Source: Hemibagrus wyckioides (Eukaryota > Chordata > Actinopteri > Siluriformes > Bagridae). Taken from it: a stretch of 64,000 bases of DNA. The notes beneath the pieces are model-generated. The model was given only the letters and a program-made list of their open reading frames with translations, did no database searches and was not told the DNA's origin. The translations under genes were made by a program, and so were the position numbers. The stretch lies in contig NC_080731.1 of the NCBI RefSeq assembly GCF_019097595.1, positions 16,758,071-16,822,070 of the forward strand, given 5' to 3'. Position 1 is the first letter of the stretch, and every line of letters begins with the position of its first letter. This document shows positions 12,911 to 24,540 of this stretch, one piece after another.

Positions 12911-13752
12911 CTGCTGCATTATAAATCTTTTATAAATACTGAATTATAAATATAAATCTAAATATAAATGATATGAATCTCCACCACAGGTGGCATGGCC
13001 ATGAGGGAAGGACCATGCATATCAGTCTGTTGCCATGCAGCCAGTAAATGTCATGTACTGGCTGTATGTTAGGACGTTCTAGCCTGAGCCGATGCAGGTC
13101 AAATTCATATCATCATTCCGGCAAATTTCATGAATAACTAAAAGTTAGTTTGCATATTTTTTTCATACTAATTACACACATTGCTAGACATCGTGAAGTG
13201 AATTTGCATTGATTAAGCAAGGTCAAGGCTTATTTCCACGTGGTCCTTCCGATTTTGATTGCGTCAATTAAGTCGGTGGAACGGCTAATGATTTCTGTCC
13301 TGACAGGTTTGAGCTAAATACACGGTTAATAAATTCCACTCACAGAGCACTCTAGCAATGGCAGGATAATTCGGCTTTTAGAGCTTGATTTAAATAAAAA
13401 ATAACTAGAAATAAAAAAAGTCACAAAAAACAGATTAAAAGAAACAACAGAGAGACCAAAATAATGCCACGGTTTTTTTCCACATTAGGAAATACTCAAA
13501 TCTGGATCTCATATCCAATCACTGGAAGCTAACTGAGCAATTTGGGTAAAAATGATTGTCTGCTGTGCCGTCACATCTGCCTCCTGACTACAGCAAAGAT
13601 GGAAAATCTGGAGAAGCCCCTGAAGAGATGGTTCAGACTTTAGTGTTTAAATCTTCTCTAACAGACAAGTGCTCTGCAATTAGCTACAGAGTTGAGTCAC
13701 TAGTTTGATGAGCATGAATCTTCAGTGTTACATCACTGTAAAATGAACTAAA
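12911..13752 (+). other. trpm3 intron; unique sequence
   Basis: Nothing is recognised. The block around 13180-13320 is relatively GC-balanced and free of simple repeats. It is a reasonable place to look for a conserved non-coding element. Confidence 0.4.
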
Positions 13753-13925
13753 TTTACATTTCTGGCATACGCTCTCATCCAGAGCAACTTACAATTTATC
13801 GCTTTTTATACAACTGAGGGTTAAGGGCCTTGCTCAGGGGCCCAGCAGTGACAGCTTTGTAGAGCTGGGATTCACAACCTTCCAATCAGTAGCCCTACAC
13901 CTTAACCACTAAGTTACCACACTCC
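13753..13925 (+). repeat. Interspersed teleost repeat copy
   Basis: The order of phrases is AATTTACATTTCTGGCAT, ATCCAGAGCAACTTACAA, GGGTTAAGGGCCTTGCTC, GGGGCCCAGCAGTGACAG and CCTTAACCACTAAGTTACCA. A shorter inverted copy is at 5215-5338. The family is abundant in teleosts. The phrase TTAACCACT near the end resembles the region of a tRNA-type A box read in reverse, but I do not claim promoter boxes. Confidence 0.8.
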
Positions 13926-14660
13926 ATAAATTCTACTACTTAATACTACTTGGTTACAACATGACTTTCTCAAAATGTTTTAATTGCTATGGTATAAAAA
14001 GAATACTTCATGGTAGTAAGAGTAACTCCTCCCCACATTAATTATTTATCCACAACAACACGTCTCCTAGTGTTTTTCATCGCTTCTCTTGCTCGCTTCT
14101 AAGATTTCAATTACTTGTGATACAAACATGTATTGGTTATACACAGATCTAATTATATATTTCACAGAATCTTCTGCTAGAGGACAATTGAATTTTGAAC
14201 TACACAGTTGTCTGAACCACCGGCACTGGGGGAGTAAATAGTTTCCATACAGGTTGCTTTAAAATGAACAGCTGTTTCAGAGCTGGAAAATGAATCAGGA
14301 ATTTAATTATGATATGAGTGGGTCTCATATGAGGCTACAGAGAAACCATCAATACAGACCAAAAAAAAAAAACCCCACAATGAAAACAATAAAAAATATT
14401 TTTTATTCAATTATATTTTAAGTTCTTTTTTTTTTTAAATGCTTGCAATACCAGACCCTCAGCTCAAATAGCCAAATAAAGGTCAGTGTACAAATCACTT
14501 TCTTTAAAAAATCTCTTTCTAGTCTACTAGGAAGCATGTACAAATCTTTCATTGAGTTTTCCATCAAACGCAACAATAGAATAGATACTATAACTACAAC
14601 CTTAGTAGCTATGGTGAAGTATCTTGTTGATTATATTATGATTACACCTTCACCACCCCT
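13926..14660 (+). other. trpm3 intron; AT-rich unique sequence
   Basis: A and T homopolymer runs lie at 14360-14372 and 14427-14437. No gene is recognised. Confidence 0.45.
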
Positions 14661-15890
14661 TTGATCGAGACCTTGTCATTGAGAAGAGGTTTATCTCCTT
14701 TTAATAAAGTCAGTGCTAAGTCAGCAGGGTTTATAATCACATGTTTGCATTCACATAGAAGAATTCCCTCTGAGCCTTGGATCTATTGTGCAATTCAATT
14801 TGTCGTTTTTGTTCATGCAAATTTCCAAATTGGTAGCCACCAGGTTCATCCATTTGCTCTTATTTTATTCTTTGGTTTGTCAACAACACTCAACCAGCGA
14901 AGAGTAGCAATTTTGGATTGCCAGGGTATACCATTGTGCAGGAATACCTGCAAATGAGTGGCTGTTCTTTCCCCACCAAACCTTTCCTCACCTTCAAGAT
15001 ACTTGAAACAGGAAGTAGCCTGACAATTTGAGCCAATCATCTTCCTCGGCATGCAAGACAGAGAGTGGTTAGCTTCCACACCTGGAAGTGTAGTCCAACA
15101 TGTTTTGCTTGAAGCAAGGTCCAGACTACTGTTTTCAAAAGGACCAGGGACTTTCACACACTCTGGAGACATTGTCCGGGCTAAGGGTTACTGGGACATC
15201 CATGGGGTAGTTTGGTGTCTGTTGACTTGCCAATGTGTGGACTTGCCACCTGCAAGTATATGGGGGGGGGGGGGGGTCAGGCAAGAAAGGCACAGTCCTA
15301 CTAGACCCTTGCATTGGAAAAACCATCAACCTTAATTATCATACTTTTGAATTACATGCAATTCTATATTACTGTACTGTGTTGTCGTCTGGTACACATT
15401 CTGAAACTGTTTCCCACTGTATACGAGTAACCATTGATGACATTCACTTGGCTTAAAAGCCTGAACAGCCGAGATGCTGATGACGTCATTGTGTTTCTGC
15501 CAGCAGGACAACTGGAATGGCCATCATAAACACCATTACATCCCACCCCATAGGTGCTGTGGGGGCTGATTTTATTGCCCCTTGCCCCCATTATGGCTAA
15601 TTGCATGGTTGCTCTGGCAGCATGGCTGATGCAGGGTATATGATGTTAACCTGATACTAGGTGAAAGTGGTATTTCCCTGCAGACCTGTGTGCCACAGGG
15701 TGGATAATTCCATATCTGGGGAGGGTCACAACACCATTTTAATGTTTTCCTGCTCTTACAGCTTGTCAAGAGTTAAATTGTTAGAGTGGGGTGAGAATCA
15801 GAGCACTGAAGCACAGGTGCACTCTGGGATTGGGGAAAAACCATCTGTGGTTCACTGGCTGCAATATGATGGAGATTGATCAATTATGTC
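14661..15890. other. Unclassified region with many open frames, possible old mobile-element remnant
   Basis: Open frames of 60-110 codons occur on both strands across this stretch (for example 14846-15172 on minus and 15661-15879 on plus), more densely than in neighbouring intron. The region is also less AT-rich and contains a G15 run at about 15261-15275. No transposase, reverse-transcriptase or envelope motif could be confirmed. It may be a decayed retroelement or simply a GC-richer intron block. Confidence 0.3.
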
Positions 15891-15983
15891 ATTTCCTCTG
15901 GGACATACAATACATAATAGACACTTTGGAGCTATTTCAGTCCACTCGCTCTGCTTTTTAACAAAATATACTATGTGATAGGC

Positions 15984-16082
15984 TTTCCTTCCTTCCTTCC
16001 TTCCTTCCTTCCTTCTTTCCTTCCTTCCTTCCTTCCTTCCTTCCTTCCTTCCTTCCTTCTTTCCTTCCTTCCTTCCTTCCTT
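15984..16082. repeat. (CCTT)n microsatellite
   Basis: A near-perfect CCTT run is interrupted twice by TTTC variants. A shorter related run lies at about 16246-16274, and the pyrimidine-rich text between and after them (to about 16460) looks like decayed repeat. The long Pro/Ser/Phe and Lys/Glu/Arg frames through 15975-16606 are artefacts. Confidence 0.95.
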
Positions 16083-16538
16083 ATTTCAATCCATTCTGAT
16101 TCTTTCTTACTTCTAAATTCCTGCACTCAACCTTACCATCCACTCTTCCATCCTTCCTACCATTCTCCCAACTCTTCTTTCTTACTACCACTGCTCCCTT
16201 CTTCTTTCTTTCATCTATTTCTTCCTTCCCACCCTTCCTTGCCACCCTTCCTTCCTTCCTTCCTTCCTTCCTTTCATTCTCTTTCTCACTAACTCTTAAA
16301 TTCTTGCACTCAACCTTACCATTCACACTTCCATCCTTCCTACCATTCTCCCATCTCTCCTTTCTTAATACTACCTCCTTTCTTCCTTCTTTCATCAGTT
16401 CCTTCTTACTACCATTTCTTCCCACCCACCATGTTTTCTTCTCTTGCTTCCTTGCTTCCCTCACTTCAACCACAAAAAAAGTAAGCAAACAACATGGCAC
16501 CATAAATAATTGCACCTTCCTTATTCTTTATTACATTA

Positions 16539-16773
16539 AAACCCCTGGCAAAAAGTATGGAATCACCACTCTTGGAAGATGTTCATTCAATTGTTTAATT
16601 GTGTAGAAAAAAACTCAATCACAGACATGCCACAAAACTAGTGGCACTAGAAAATAGTTCAAATGAAAATAGTTTTGTGGCATGTCTGTGATTGGTTTTT
16701 TTTTCCTACACAGTTAAACAATTGAATGAACATCTTCCAAGAGTGGTGATTCCATACTTTTTGCCAGGGCTTG
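16539..16773. mobile_element. Palindromic foldback element of Tc1/mariner type (MITE-like)
   Basis: The element is flanked by TA at 16537-16538 and 16774-16775. The two arms of about 105 bp are nearly identical inverted copies, starting CCCTGGCAAAAAGTATGGAA on either strand and running to CAGACATGCCACAAAACTA. A loop of about 25 bp lies near 16642-16668. It has no coding capacity. The TA target site and long inverted arms fit a non-autonomous Tc1/mariner derivative mobilised in trans. Confidence 0.88.
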
Positions 16774-16775
16774 TA

Positions 16776-17720
16776 CTTTTCTCAGAGATAATGTGCTTAT
16801 TCTGTAAGCGAGGGCATACAAGGTCGCTTTAAGGTTATTCAAGTCTTTATCTTAGCTCATCATTTCAGCCATAAACAGTGTGTACCTGTTGCCTTCACCT
16901 ACACTACACATCATGCAGAGTCTGCAATGTGTAGCACTATATACTGACACTAAATTATTTTGTGGTCTTTTATACCATTAAATAGCACTGACAGAGCATC
17001 ACTGTTACAGAATTAACAGTATAAATGCCTCATTTTGTCACATTATACAGCATGCATCATTAAAGTAAATGAGCCTAAATGATTAACTGACAGTTTTGTG
17101 GTTCATAATCTTCACACAATGTCAGAAGGTGAATATATTTGCGTATTATTAAGGAGGTTATTGCAATTGATGGAGAAGAAAGAGCTCTGAAGGAGATCAG
17201 AACAACATTAACGGCTTAAAAAAGTGTTTAGGGCTTGGGAAAGTCAATTGATTAAACAGTAAACATCCTCATTTTGTGTAGTTTCACCCAAATCCATAAA
17301 ACTCATGCCAGCTCGAATTAGCTTGCACGACTCATAGCTACAAAGCAGAAAAGAAGCCGTAATTAACCATTTAACACCAGAACCAACGTCCAGTCGAACG
17401 TGACCACATTTGCATAATGGGTTTAGTCTCTGCTTCCAATTCATAATCAGATTTGTGATTAAAACATTTTGTTCTGGTGTGCCGAAGTGCAGGAGAGACA
17501 AGCTTGACTGTTTTCTCACTAGTGCTAGTTTCTATGCTAGTCAAGTCACTTTGTGACATTTCTAGGGAATTTTCTGCAGAGAGAAAATATTCCTTCAGAT
17601 GGAATATCCAAACAGTATACTGACCTGTATGTTGCGTGCCGTAATTTTGCAGATCATCATGCTTCCCTGAATCAGCAAGTTTTTGTTGATGCTTTAAAAT
17701 CTTTAACCTCACTTTAACCT
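16776..17720 (+). other. trpm3 intron; unique sequence
   Basis: The minus-strand open frame at 17371-17751 (126 codons) has no recognisable domain and starts inside an unrelated LINE remnant, so I do not call it. The rest shows nothing recognisable. Confidence 0.45.
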
Positions 17721-17846
17721 CACAGTGTGCTGGCTGATCAGAAGAGCACATTCAGCCAGAGACTGATCACTGCTAAGTGTAGCACTGAGCGCTTTAACAG
17801 ATCTTTCATCCCTGTGGCAATTAAACTGTACAATTCCTCCCTTTAA
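17721..17846 (+). pseudogene. LINE ORF2 C-terminal remnant
   Basis: These 41 codons and a stop form the very C-terminus of a non-LTR retrotransposon protein. The frame is intact for this short piece, but no catalytic domain remains, so it makes no functional enzyme. It is recognised by the motif RFNRSFIPVAIKLYNSS near the end. Confidence 0.75.
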
Positions 17847-18213
17847 GTGTTGGGACATTTTCATGTGCAATTTCATGCGCAATACATAATAATGGGTGCT
17901 ATAGTAATTATAGACCTTTCATGCACATTACAATTTCAGCATTTTTTTCTGTCATGTACAATACAACTGTACCATTATCACCTGTTAAATTATCACCAAT
18001 TTACAATCCTTGTGTGCAATATTACAGCTCTACACTAGTATTTGTACAGTATTTGTATTTATTTATTCTATTTTACAGTTTATAAATCAGTGTATATATT
18101 TCTATATATTGTATTACATATTCTTTCTCTCTTATATTTTTATTTTCATATTTTAATTTTCACTAGGAATTTCCCCCTGGGATTAATAAAGTTCTTTGAA
18201 TCTTGAATCTTGA
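17721..18213 (+). mobile_element. LINE 3'-end fragment (CR1/L2/Rex-group-like)
   Basis: The last 41 codons of a LINE ORF2 are readable from 17721 to 17843, containing STERFNRSFIPVAIKLYNSS just before a TAA stop at 17844-17846. The family pattern RF-RSF-P-AI-L-N directly before the stop is typical of the C-terminus of CR1/L2/Rex-group reverse-transcriptase proteins. The 3' UTR ends GGGATTAATAAAGTTCTTTG plus two TTGAATC tail repeats at about 18199-18213. Upstream reverse-transcriptase sequence is absent, as expected for a 5'-truncated insertion. Confidence 0.82.
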
Positions 18214-19918
18214 AGCACAGTTTAGCATAACGGGTAACTAGCGGAACAAGCTAAAATCACAGCTAAAAACCAGAATTAAAACGATGCATGTTTATAATCT
18301 TCCTTCATATGCACATAGAAAAAAAGCTTTCCTGAACATTAACTAGGTTGCTAGAGAACTTGCTATATAGAAGTTACACACACTAGACTAATACATTCAT
18401 TACTTGCCAATGTGGGAAGATTTAGATGATATAAATATACTTTTTCCTCTGAAAAGAGCATTTTTGCATAGGTTTAGAGGTAACAATGCAAAATACCTGA
18501 ACCTTAATTAACACGTTAAGGGTAAACTTTATAAGAAAGAATGTGAATTAAATGAACATAATTTGACATATGCAGTATAGCTGCATACACAAACATCACT
18601 GGATGATGCTGGATTGCTTTCATACTGTATTTTACTTCGATCCTGCTTGTTGAACATAGAAAGTACTAGTATGTGCTCAGGGGTGCCTCGGGCCTGGGGC
18701 TGTGCTCCTTTAAAAATTTATTAATTTATCTACAAAAACATTTAAAGCCGATGTTTATTAAAAGTATTTTAAATATTTAGATGCTGCTGTGTTTAATGAC
18801 TGTACACGTCAAAATATACACGCATGAATTCATCAGAAACGTAGTTAAGGTTAGCTCTCATTAGTTCCTGATTAATACATGCCTTAAGTCAAATCATTAG
18901 TTTATATTTAAATAAATATTAATTCAGGTGTTAGTGCAGGATTATGTTACCACTTTAGAGATGTGTTTTTTCCCCTAATTCTACTCCCACCTGCACATGA
19001 TGGTGGTATTTTAGTTGATGGTGGAAAATAAACCTGAAATAACATCCTTGCACTGTTCATAGTGAGCTCCGGCATGACCGGCGCTGTGTTAAAGAGCACA
19101 TTTGGTGAGGACTGGTTGAGATCACACACTCGGCTAGTACAGAACAGCACATGCTAAGACGAGAGGACGAGCCAGACTCAGGCTGGAGGTAAACGTAGGG
19201 AATTGAACAGAGCTCCATCTAAAGAAGGTTGATATTGAGCTACAGTATAAGGAGGGATCTGTTGACTGATATGCCAGCATGTCCATATGAGAGCATATTA
19301 AGAACAGGTTTGTCCTAAAATAGTGTAACGTGATACAAAGATTTATTACTTTGCACAATTATTGCACCGATTTACAGTTTTTTCATTCACTGGTTTTAAA
19401 AAGCAGCACTGGAGCTGGAAATGGGCTGTTAACTAAAGTGAAGTTCTTTAGGCGTTCTTTACCTAATAAAGTAAAGTGTATCTATAAGACATATTCAAAT
19501 CAGGTATATATTAAAAATGTCGTAATTTGAGAGGATCTTTATCTCTTCCATGCACAACGATTTAAAGCTTGTTAAATACAGAGCACAGGGATTTGTTGGT
19601 CAAACCCAATAGGGTATTAATTATGATTCATAGCTGGGAGTTATTTGGCATCACATGTATTGGAGACAATGCATTATTATTATTATTTTAAGAAAGTTTC
19701 TAATGAGAATGCTTAGAAAATCCATTTCTCCAGAGTGTGAATAGAACCTCAAATATTACCAGTTTATTCAATATTTCTGCAATAGAAAGAAGAAACTTAG
19801 CGAGATTAGTTATTATCAGTTATTATTGCTTTCAATACTACACTAGTAAAATAGCCTGGAATTAAAATCAGTTTTCAAAATCCTTGTTGATGCTGGAACA
19901 CCTGTCACTTGGCAAAAC
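18214..19918 (+). other. trpm3 intron; unique sequence
   Basis: No gene is recognised. The region about 19040-19260 is less AT-rich but has no spliced or open coding signal that I trust. Confidence 0.45.
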
Positions 19919-19974
19919 GTGTGTGTGTGTGTGTGTGTTTGTCTGCGTGTGTGTGTGTGTGTCTGTGTCTGTGT
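19919..19974. repeat. Imperfect (TG)n microsatellite
   Basis: Two TG runs are separated by TTTGTCTGCG, with a TCTGTG-type end. This is seen directly. Confidence 0.93.
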
Positions 19975-20107
19975 GATTTGCATAAAATATCTGGAGCTTG
20001 TTTGACAGATTGTGAGAGTGTATCCTCCAGAGCTGACAGCTAGCCTGGGAAAGCCGATTTCTCTGAGCTCATGTTCAGAATGACATCTGTTGATTCTGTG
20101 CACTTGG

Positions 20108-20138
20108 GAAAGAGAGAGAAAAAGAAAGCAAGAGAGAA

Positions 20139-20183
<45 letters not shown>

Positions 20184-20204
20184 CAGAGACAGAGAGAGAG
20201 AGAG
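20108..20204. repeat. Imperfect (GA)n tract, followed by (CA)n at 20255-20279
   Basis: GA dinucleotides are mixed with GAAA and GACA interruptions. A CA run of about 12 units lies 50 bp downstream. Long Arg/Glu and Leu/Ser frames across the region are repeat artefacts. Confidence 0.93.
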
Positions 20205-20279
20205 ATTCACAGGATTCTGCTCATCCCTCTGTATTACACAGCTGCTACCCACCTACACACACACACACACACACACACT

Positions 20280-22317
20280 GGTTTCCTTTTTGCTGTCACG
20301 CTTTTAATCTTCTAATTTATTGCCCTCTGTACTTTCCATCTTTTTTTCTACTCCTCTTTGTGATTTTTTTCTGCTTTTTGTTTTGTGTCTCTCCCTCCTT
20401 TATCACCATCTCTGACCGGCTTCAGCTGAGGCTGTTTACACCACCACTATCATTCTCTCGGATCCCTTCTTCCCACCTTAAAAAATTAATGATCTGTTTT
20501 CTCTTCAGACATTATTTTTTGATCATGTTAGCAGGATGCTGCTGTGCTGCGAATACACGCCACACAGGGCTTAGAATCAGTTCCCCGATAATGAGACGGT
20601 GCAGGTCGAGGCAGTGGAGGACAAAGAGACAGAGCGCTAAGCTGCTGTGACTGGACTAGCTGCGAAATATGCTTTGGACATCCTTGGACACCGCAAGAGT
20701 GATGCATTATTCACAGAGATTTCTCTTCATTATTTTTATCAGGCAAAATCATTGTGTTTTTTTTTTCTTTTCACATGGAAGCTGATTAACATCTCAATTT
20801 CAGTCTTATTTAAAGCCTTTATTCTGTAGTGCAAAGATCAGGCAGGAACTTTTAATTGGATCTTCAATTGGACAAACCAGAGCTGTTCTTTGCACCGCGC
20901 TGTGCATGTGTGTGTGAGTGAAATTACATGCCAATGTGAAAAGGACATCCATCTGCCATGAGGGTTTTAAAAAATCCTTAATGAAGTGGGTTAGAGAGTG
21001 AGAGAAAGTCGCACTTTTTTTTTTAAAACTGGCATCCCGCTACATGACGAGATGAGGTGCTTGAAAAAGCAGGAATTAGCAAAGACTTATTAATAAAACG
21101 TGGACACTCCCTCATTGTCCGTTGTGCTTTTAATTTTGTTTATCCTTCTCCTGCCTGATTTTCCTCTGTGGAATTTAGTGAGCTTTCTAAACACAATAAT
21201 CTGAAACTTCAGTCCAATAGCGTTTCTCAGGAAAAAACTCACCGTGTTTATTATCCATAGTGTAGTCTTAATTATAGTTACCTTATCATGTCCAAACTTC
21301 TTCAGCTAGCTAGCAAGCCCAAATGTTTCATCTTGCGAATCAAGATTCATTGCTAGCTACATGAAAACCACTTGCTAAGCAAATGAAATAAATTCCAAAC
21401 AAATACAAATGACTGCAATATTGGCCATCTGTGTTAATCCAGATATGTCACAGGTTAATGTTAATGCAGGTCTACTGATTGATCAGGGAATCAGTGAATG
21501 TGAACTTAAACCACACACTGAGTTCCATCACCCACAAGAAAACCCTGACTGTAGGTGTGTCAGCTTCCTGTCTCATTATCCTATAAGTCATCATTTAAAT
21601 GTCTACAAAAGTAAGGAAATGGCTCCTCAAGGCATTATATCTCACCACATTGCCAGGTTACCGAGCTACACTAACGGTCTATTAGATAAGGTGAAATAAT
21701 TTGACACCAGTCAGTCATGTCTCTCAAGAAACAAAATCATATGTCAGAAATAATTTAGTCCCTCTCTCTCTGGTGGTCTCTCCCCCCACCCTTTTCACAA
21801 GCTGACTGATGCATGCTGACAGATTATGAGATATGTAGGACAGCCAAGGATACAAGTTCGCTGCTTCAGAAATCAGATAGAGCAAAGCATTTAGCTGTAG
21901 AATGTATGATATTTGACCTCTTGGTTTGGTGATACAGGAGACACCTGATTATTAAGCAGTGGTGAATACAGTTGTACCAGCTCACTGAAGGGGAAAGGAC
22001 ATGTGTTACTTTCGCATCACAGGAACTTTATCTATATAAGCAAACAATCCTCAGGTTTAGATGGTCAGACTGTATGCCATCAAATATCTCTTTGGATGAT
22101 AAAAGCACAGGGAAGAATGTGGTGTCTATAGTTTAGAGTTTTTCTTCCACTGGAGTTTTTTTTCTGTTTCACAATTCTGCAAGGATTCTCTTGTGAGTCA
22201 TGTCGCCTGGGATGAGTTCATCACTGCTGTGTTTGGGAAACTGAAGAGCAGTAATGCTCATGAGTTTGGTCATGGTAATACTCTTTATATAAACCTCTCA
22301 TGCCCTTGTTCTGCCAT
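20280..22317 (+). other. trpm3 intron; unique sequence
   Basis: No gene is recognised. The stretch about 20540-20660 is somewhat GC-richer. The open frame at 21409-21699 has no family resemblance. Confidence 0.45.
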
Positions 22318-22890
22318 TGACTGGATATGAGTACCTGAAGTTCTAGATCTTTCTAGCGAGTGACAGAAGTAGCTTGTTGTGTCATCGACTGTCACATCGA
22401 CATTCTAGCCAGTGACACAAATTGCTATTCTGCCATCGACTGGATGTGAGTACCTGAAGTTCTAGATCTTTCTAGCCAGTAACAGAAGAAGCTTATGGTG
22501 TCAGTGGCTGGATGTGAGTGCCTGAGGTTCTAGATCATTCTAGCCAATGACAGAAGTAGCTTATTGTGTCAATGACTAGATACCAGTACCTGAAGATCTA
22601 GATCATTCTAGCCAATGACAGAAATAGCTTTTCTGCCATTGACTGGATGTGAATACCCGAAGTTGTAGATCTTTCTAGCCAATAATAAAAGTAGCTTATT
22701 GTGTCATTGACTGGATGCAAGTACATGAAATTCTAGACCTTAGCCAATAACAGAAGAAGCTTTTCTGCCATTGACCGGATACAAGTACCTGAAGTTCTGC
22801 ATCTTTCTAGCCAGTGATAGAAGAAGCTTATTGTGTTATTGACTGGATGTGAGTACCTGAAGTTCTAGATCTTTCTACCCAATGCTTGTA
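22318..22890. repeat. Minisatellite of about 68 bp, eight to nine diverged copies
   Basis: Each unit contains GACTGGATGTGAGTACCTGA, TTCTAGATCTTTCTAGCC, and AGTGACAGAAGTAGCTT followed by either TCTGCCATT or TTGTGTCATT. The GGAT anchor occurs at about 22442, 22510, 22578 (as AGAT), 22646, 22713, 22777 and 22846, so spacings are 64-69 and mostly 68 bp. An extra partial unit sits between the first and second copies at about 22387-22435. A lone relative (CCTGAAGTTCCAGATCATTC) lies at about 23980-24000. Confidence 0.93.
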
Positions 22891-24318
22891 GCATGTTTGT
22901 TTCACATACAGGCAAATACTTTACAAAGTTATGGACTGAACCAACACATAAGAAAATAAAACCTTGAAATTACTAATAGATATTTTGAACAAATGGCATT
23001 GGATGACTAGTAAAAAAAAAAAGGGTTGAGAACATGGAGAACTTTCCATTTTCTGCTTTGTGCTAGATAGGCCCTACACTTTAGTCTCCCAACTAGAAGT
23101 TGACTTGTAGGTGCGAGATAGAAAAGTGGTGGGTGTTGAAATCCTAAAAAAGGGAGAAGTTAAGTTACAAAGCTGGAAGACAGAGCTTCAGGTATACTCA
23201 TTCTCCTAAACTTCAACCCCTGATAAACCAATGTCTAAATTAAATTTCTAGCACCAGTCTGACCAACCTCAACCTCAGGACTGTTTCCTTTGTTCTGCTA
23301 AAAGCCTTCAGTCATTGGAAATCCAAGAAGTACACAATATGCACTTCGAACTTCACAGAGGGCTACACTGTAAAAGCAACTAGGAATAAATGAAAAAGAT
23401 AGATAAAGTCAAAAAAAAACGGGGGTTAACAGTAAAGACTGGCATGGCCAGAAAATTGAAGGAAGCTCTGACTGAAAGGTAGAAATAATGCAGAAGGTTT
23501 TTCACAAACTATTTTATGAAGATGTCTTAAGCAGAAGGAACAGTGCGACCTACTGCTAACCTAATAAGCCGAAAAGACTTTCCAAAAGCATGTCATTATG
23601 TAATGACCTACAGTTTAGAAAGCCTCCGAGATGCAGTCACTTTTAGAATTACTGGCAACCCTCGTACAAATGAAATCTTTTAAACAATTGCTTAAACCTC
23701 CCCAGTAATTATTTAGCTTTTTAATAATTATTTAATTTTTATTGTCAAGTCATTTGGAGACAAATCCTAAATTCCTGGCACTGCGAACCAAGTTTTAGGT
23801 TTAACCATCAATGTATTTTATGTTATACTTCAATGTACTTTAATTCAGATTCCAGACATCTACTAATACATGTTAAAATGCCGTGAGAGCAGTTCCAGTT
23901 CCAGTTTGTGGTGAAATCATGAGTGAGGCTGTTCTTTATATTATTTGGACAAGGTTGTTTTTCTGCAGTGATTTGAAAACCTGAAGTTCCAGATCATTCT
24001 AGAATGACTAACAGTTTGAGAATGCCCCCCCCCCCCCAGTTTAATGATGATGCACCTGCTACATGAAGTGAAATGAACTTACTTGAGTGCACTGAGCTCT
24101 GACCTCAAGCCAAACAAACACCTTCGGGATAAAATGGAGAGCTGTTTGAGAGCCAGAAATAATTGCTAATAAACAGTGCCTGGCTCGATGTTCTGCCTGA
24201 ATGACTGCAAATCATTCCCAAATATTAATATGATGGTTTCAGTTTATCACAGTGTCTGCTAACCAGTATACCATAACAATTACAATTTCTATAATTTATA
24301 ACTTCATATTTACTTATT
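22891..24318 (+). other. trpm3 intron; unique sequence with a C13 run
   Basis: The homopolymer C13 is at 24025-24037 and a short A-run is at about 23012-23021. An isolated partial copy of the 68-bp unit lies at about 23980-24000. No gene is recognised. Confidence 0.5.
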
Positions 24319-24540
24319 AATCACTGACTGACTAACTGACTGACTGACTGACTGTCCTATTTATCTGATTGTTTGCCAGACTGACTGACTTATCTAACTA
24401 ACTGTCTGTCTGTCAAAGTGTCTGATTATCTGACTGACTGGTGACCTGACTAACAGTCTGTCTGACTCACCAACCAATTGTTTAACTGACTCTCTGATTA
24501 TCTGAGTAAATGACTGACTCTCTCTCATCGTCTGATTGTC
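24319..24540. repeat. Degenerate TGAC/TGAT tetranucleotide flank of the 44-bp array
   Basis: The sequence is mostly built from TGAC, TGAT, TGTC and TAAC tetramers in irregular order, beginning with a short (CTGA)n run at about 24325-24352. It grades into the regular array at 24541. Confidence 0.88.

Noticed and set aside
15473..15499. DADDVIVFL, resembling the reverse-transcriptase YADD motif
   Set aside because: The flanking residues do not fit any reverse transcriptase, a stop follows about ten codons later, and the key Tyr is replaced by Asp.
15975..16606. Long Pro/Ser/Phe and Lys/Glu/Arg frames
   Set aside because: They are translations of (CCTT)n and decayed polypyrimidine sequence.
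17371..17751. 126-codon minus-strand open frame
   Set aside because: It starts within the + strand LINE remnant, has no recognisable domain, and is of a length that occurs by chance here.
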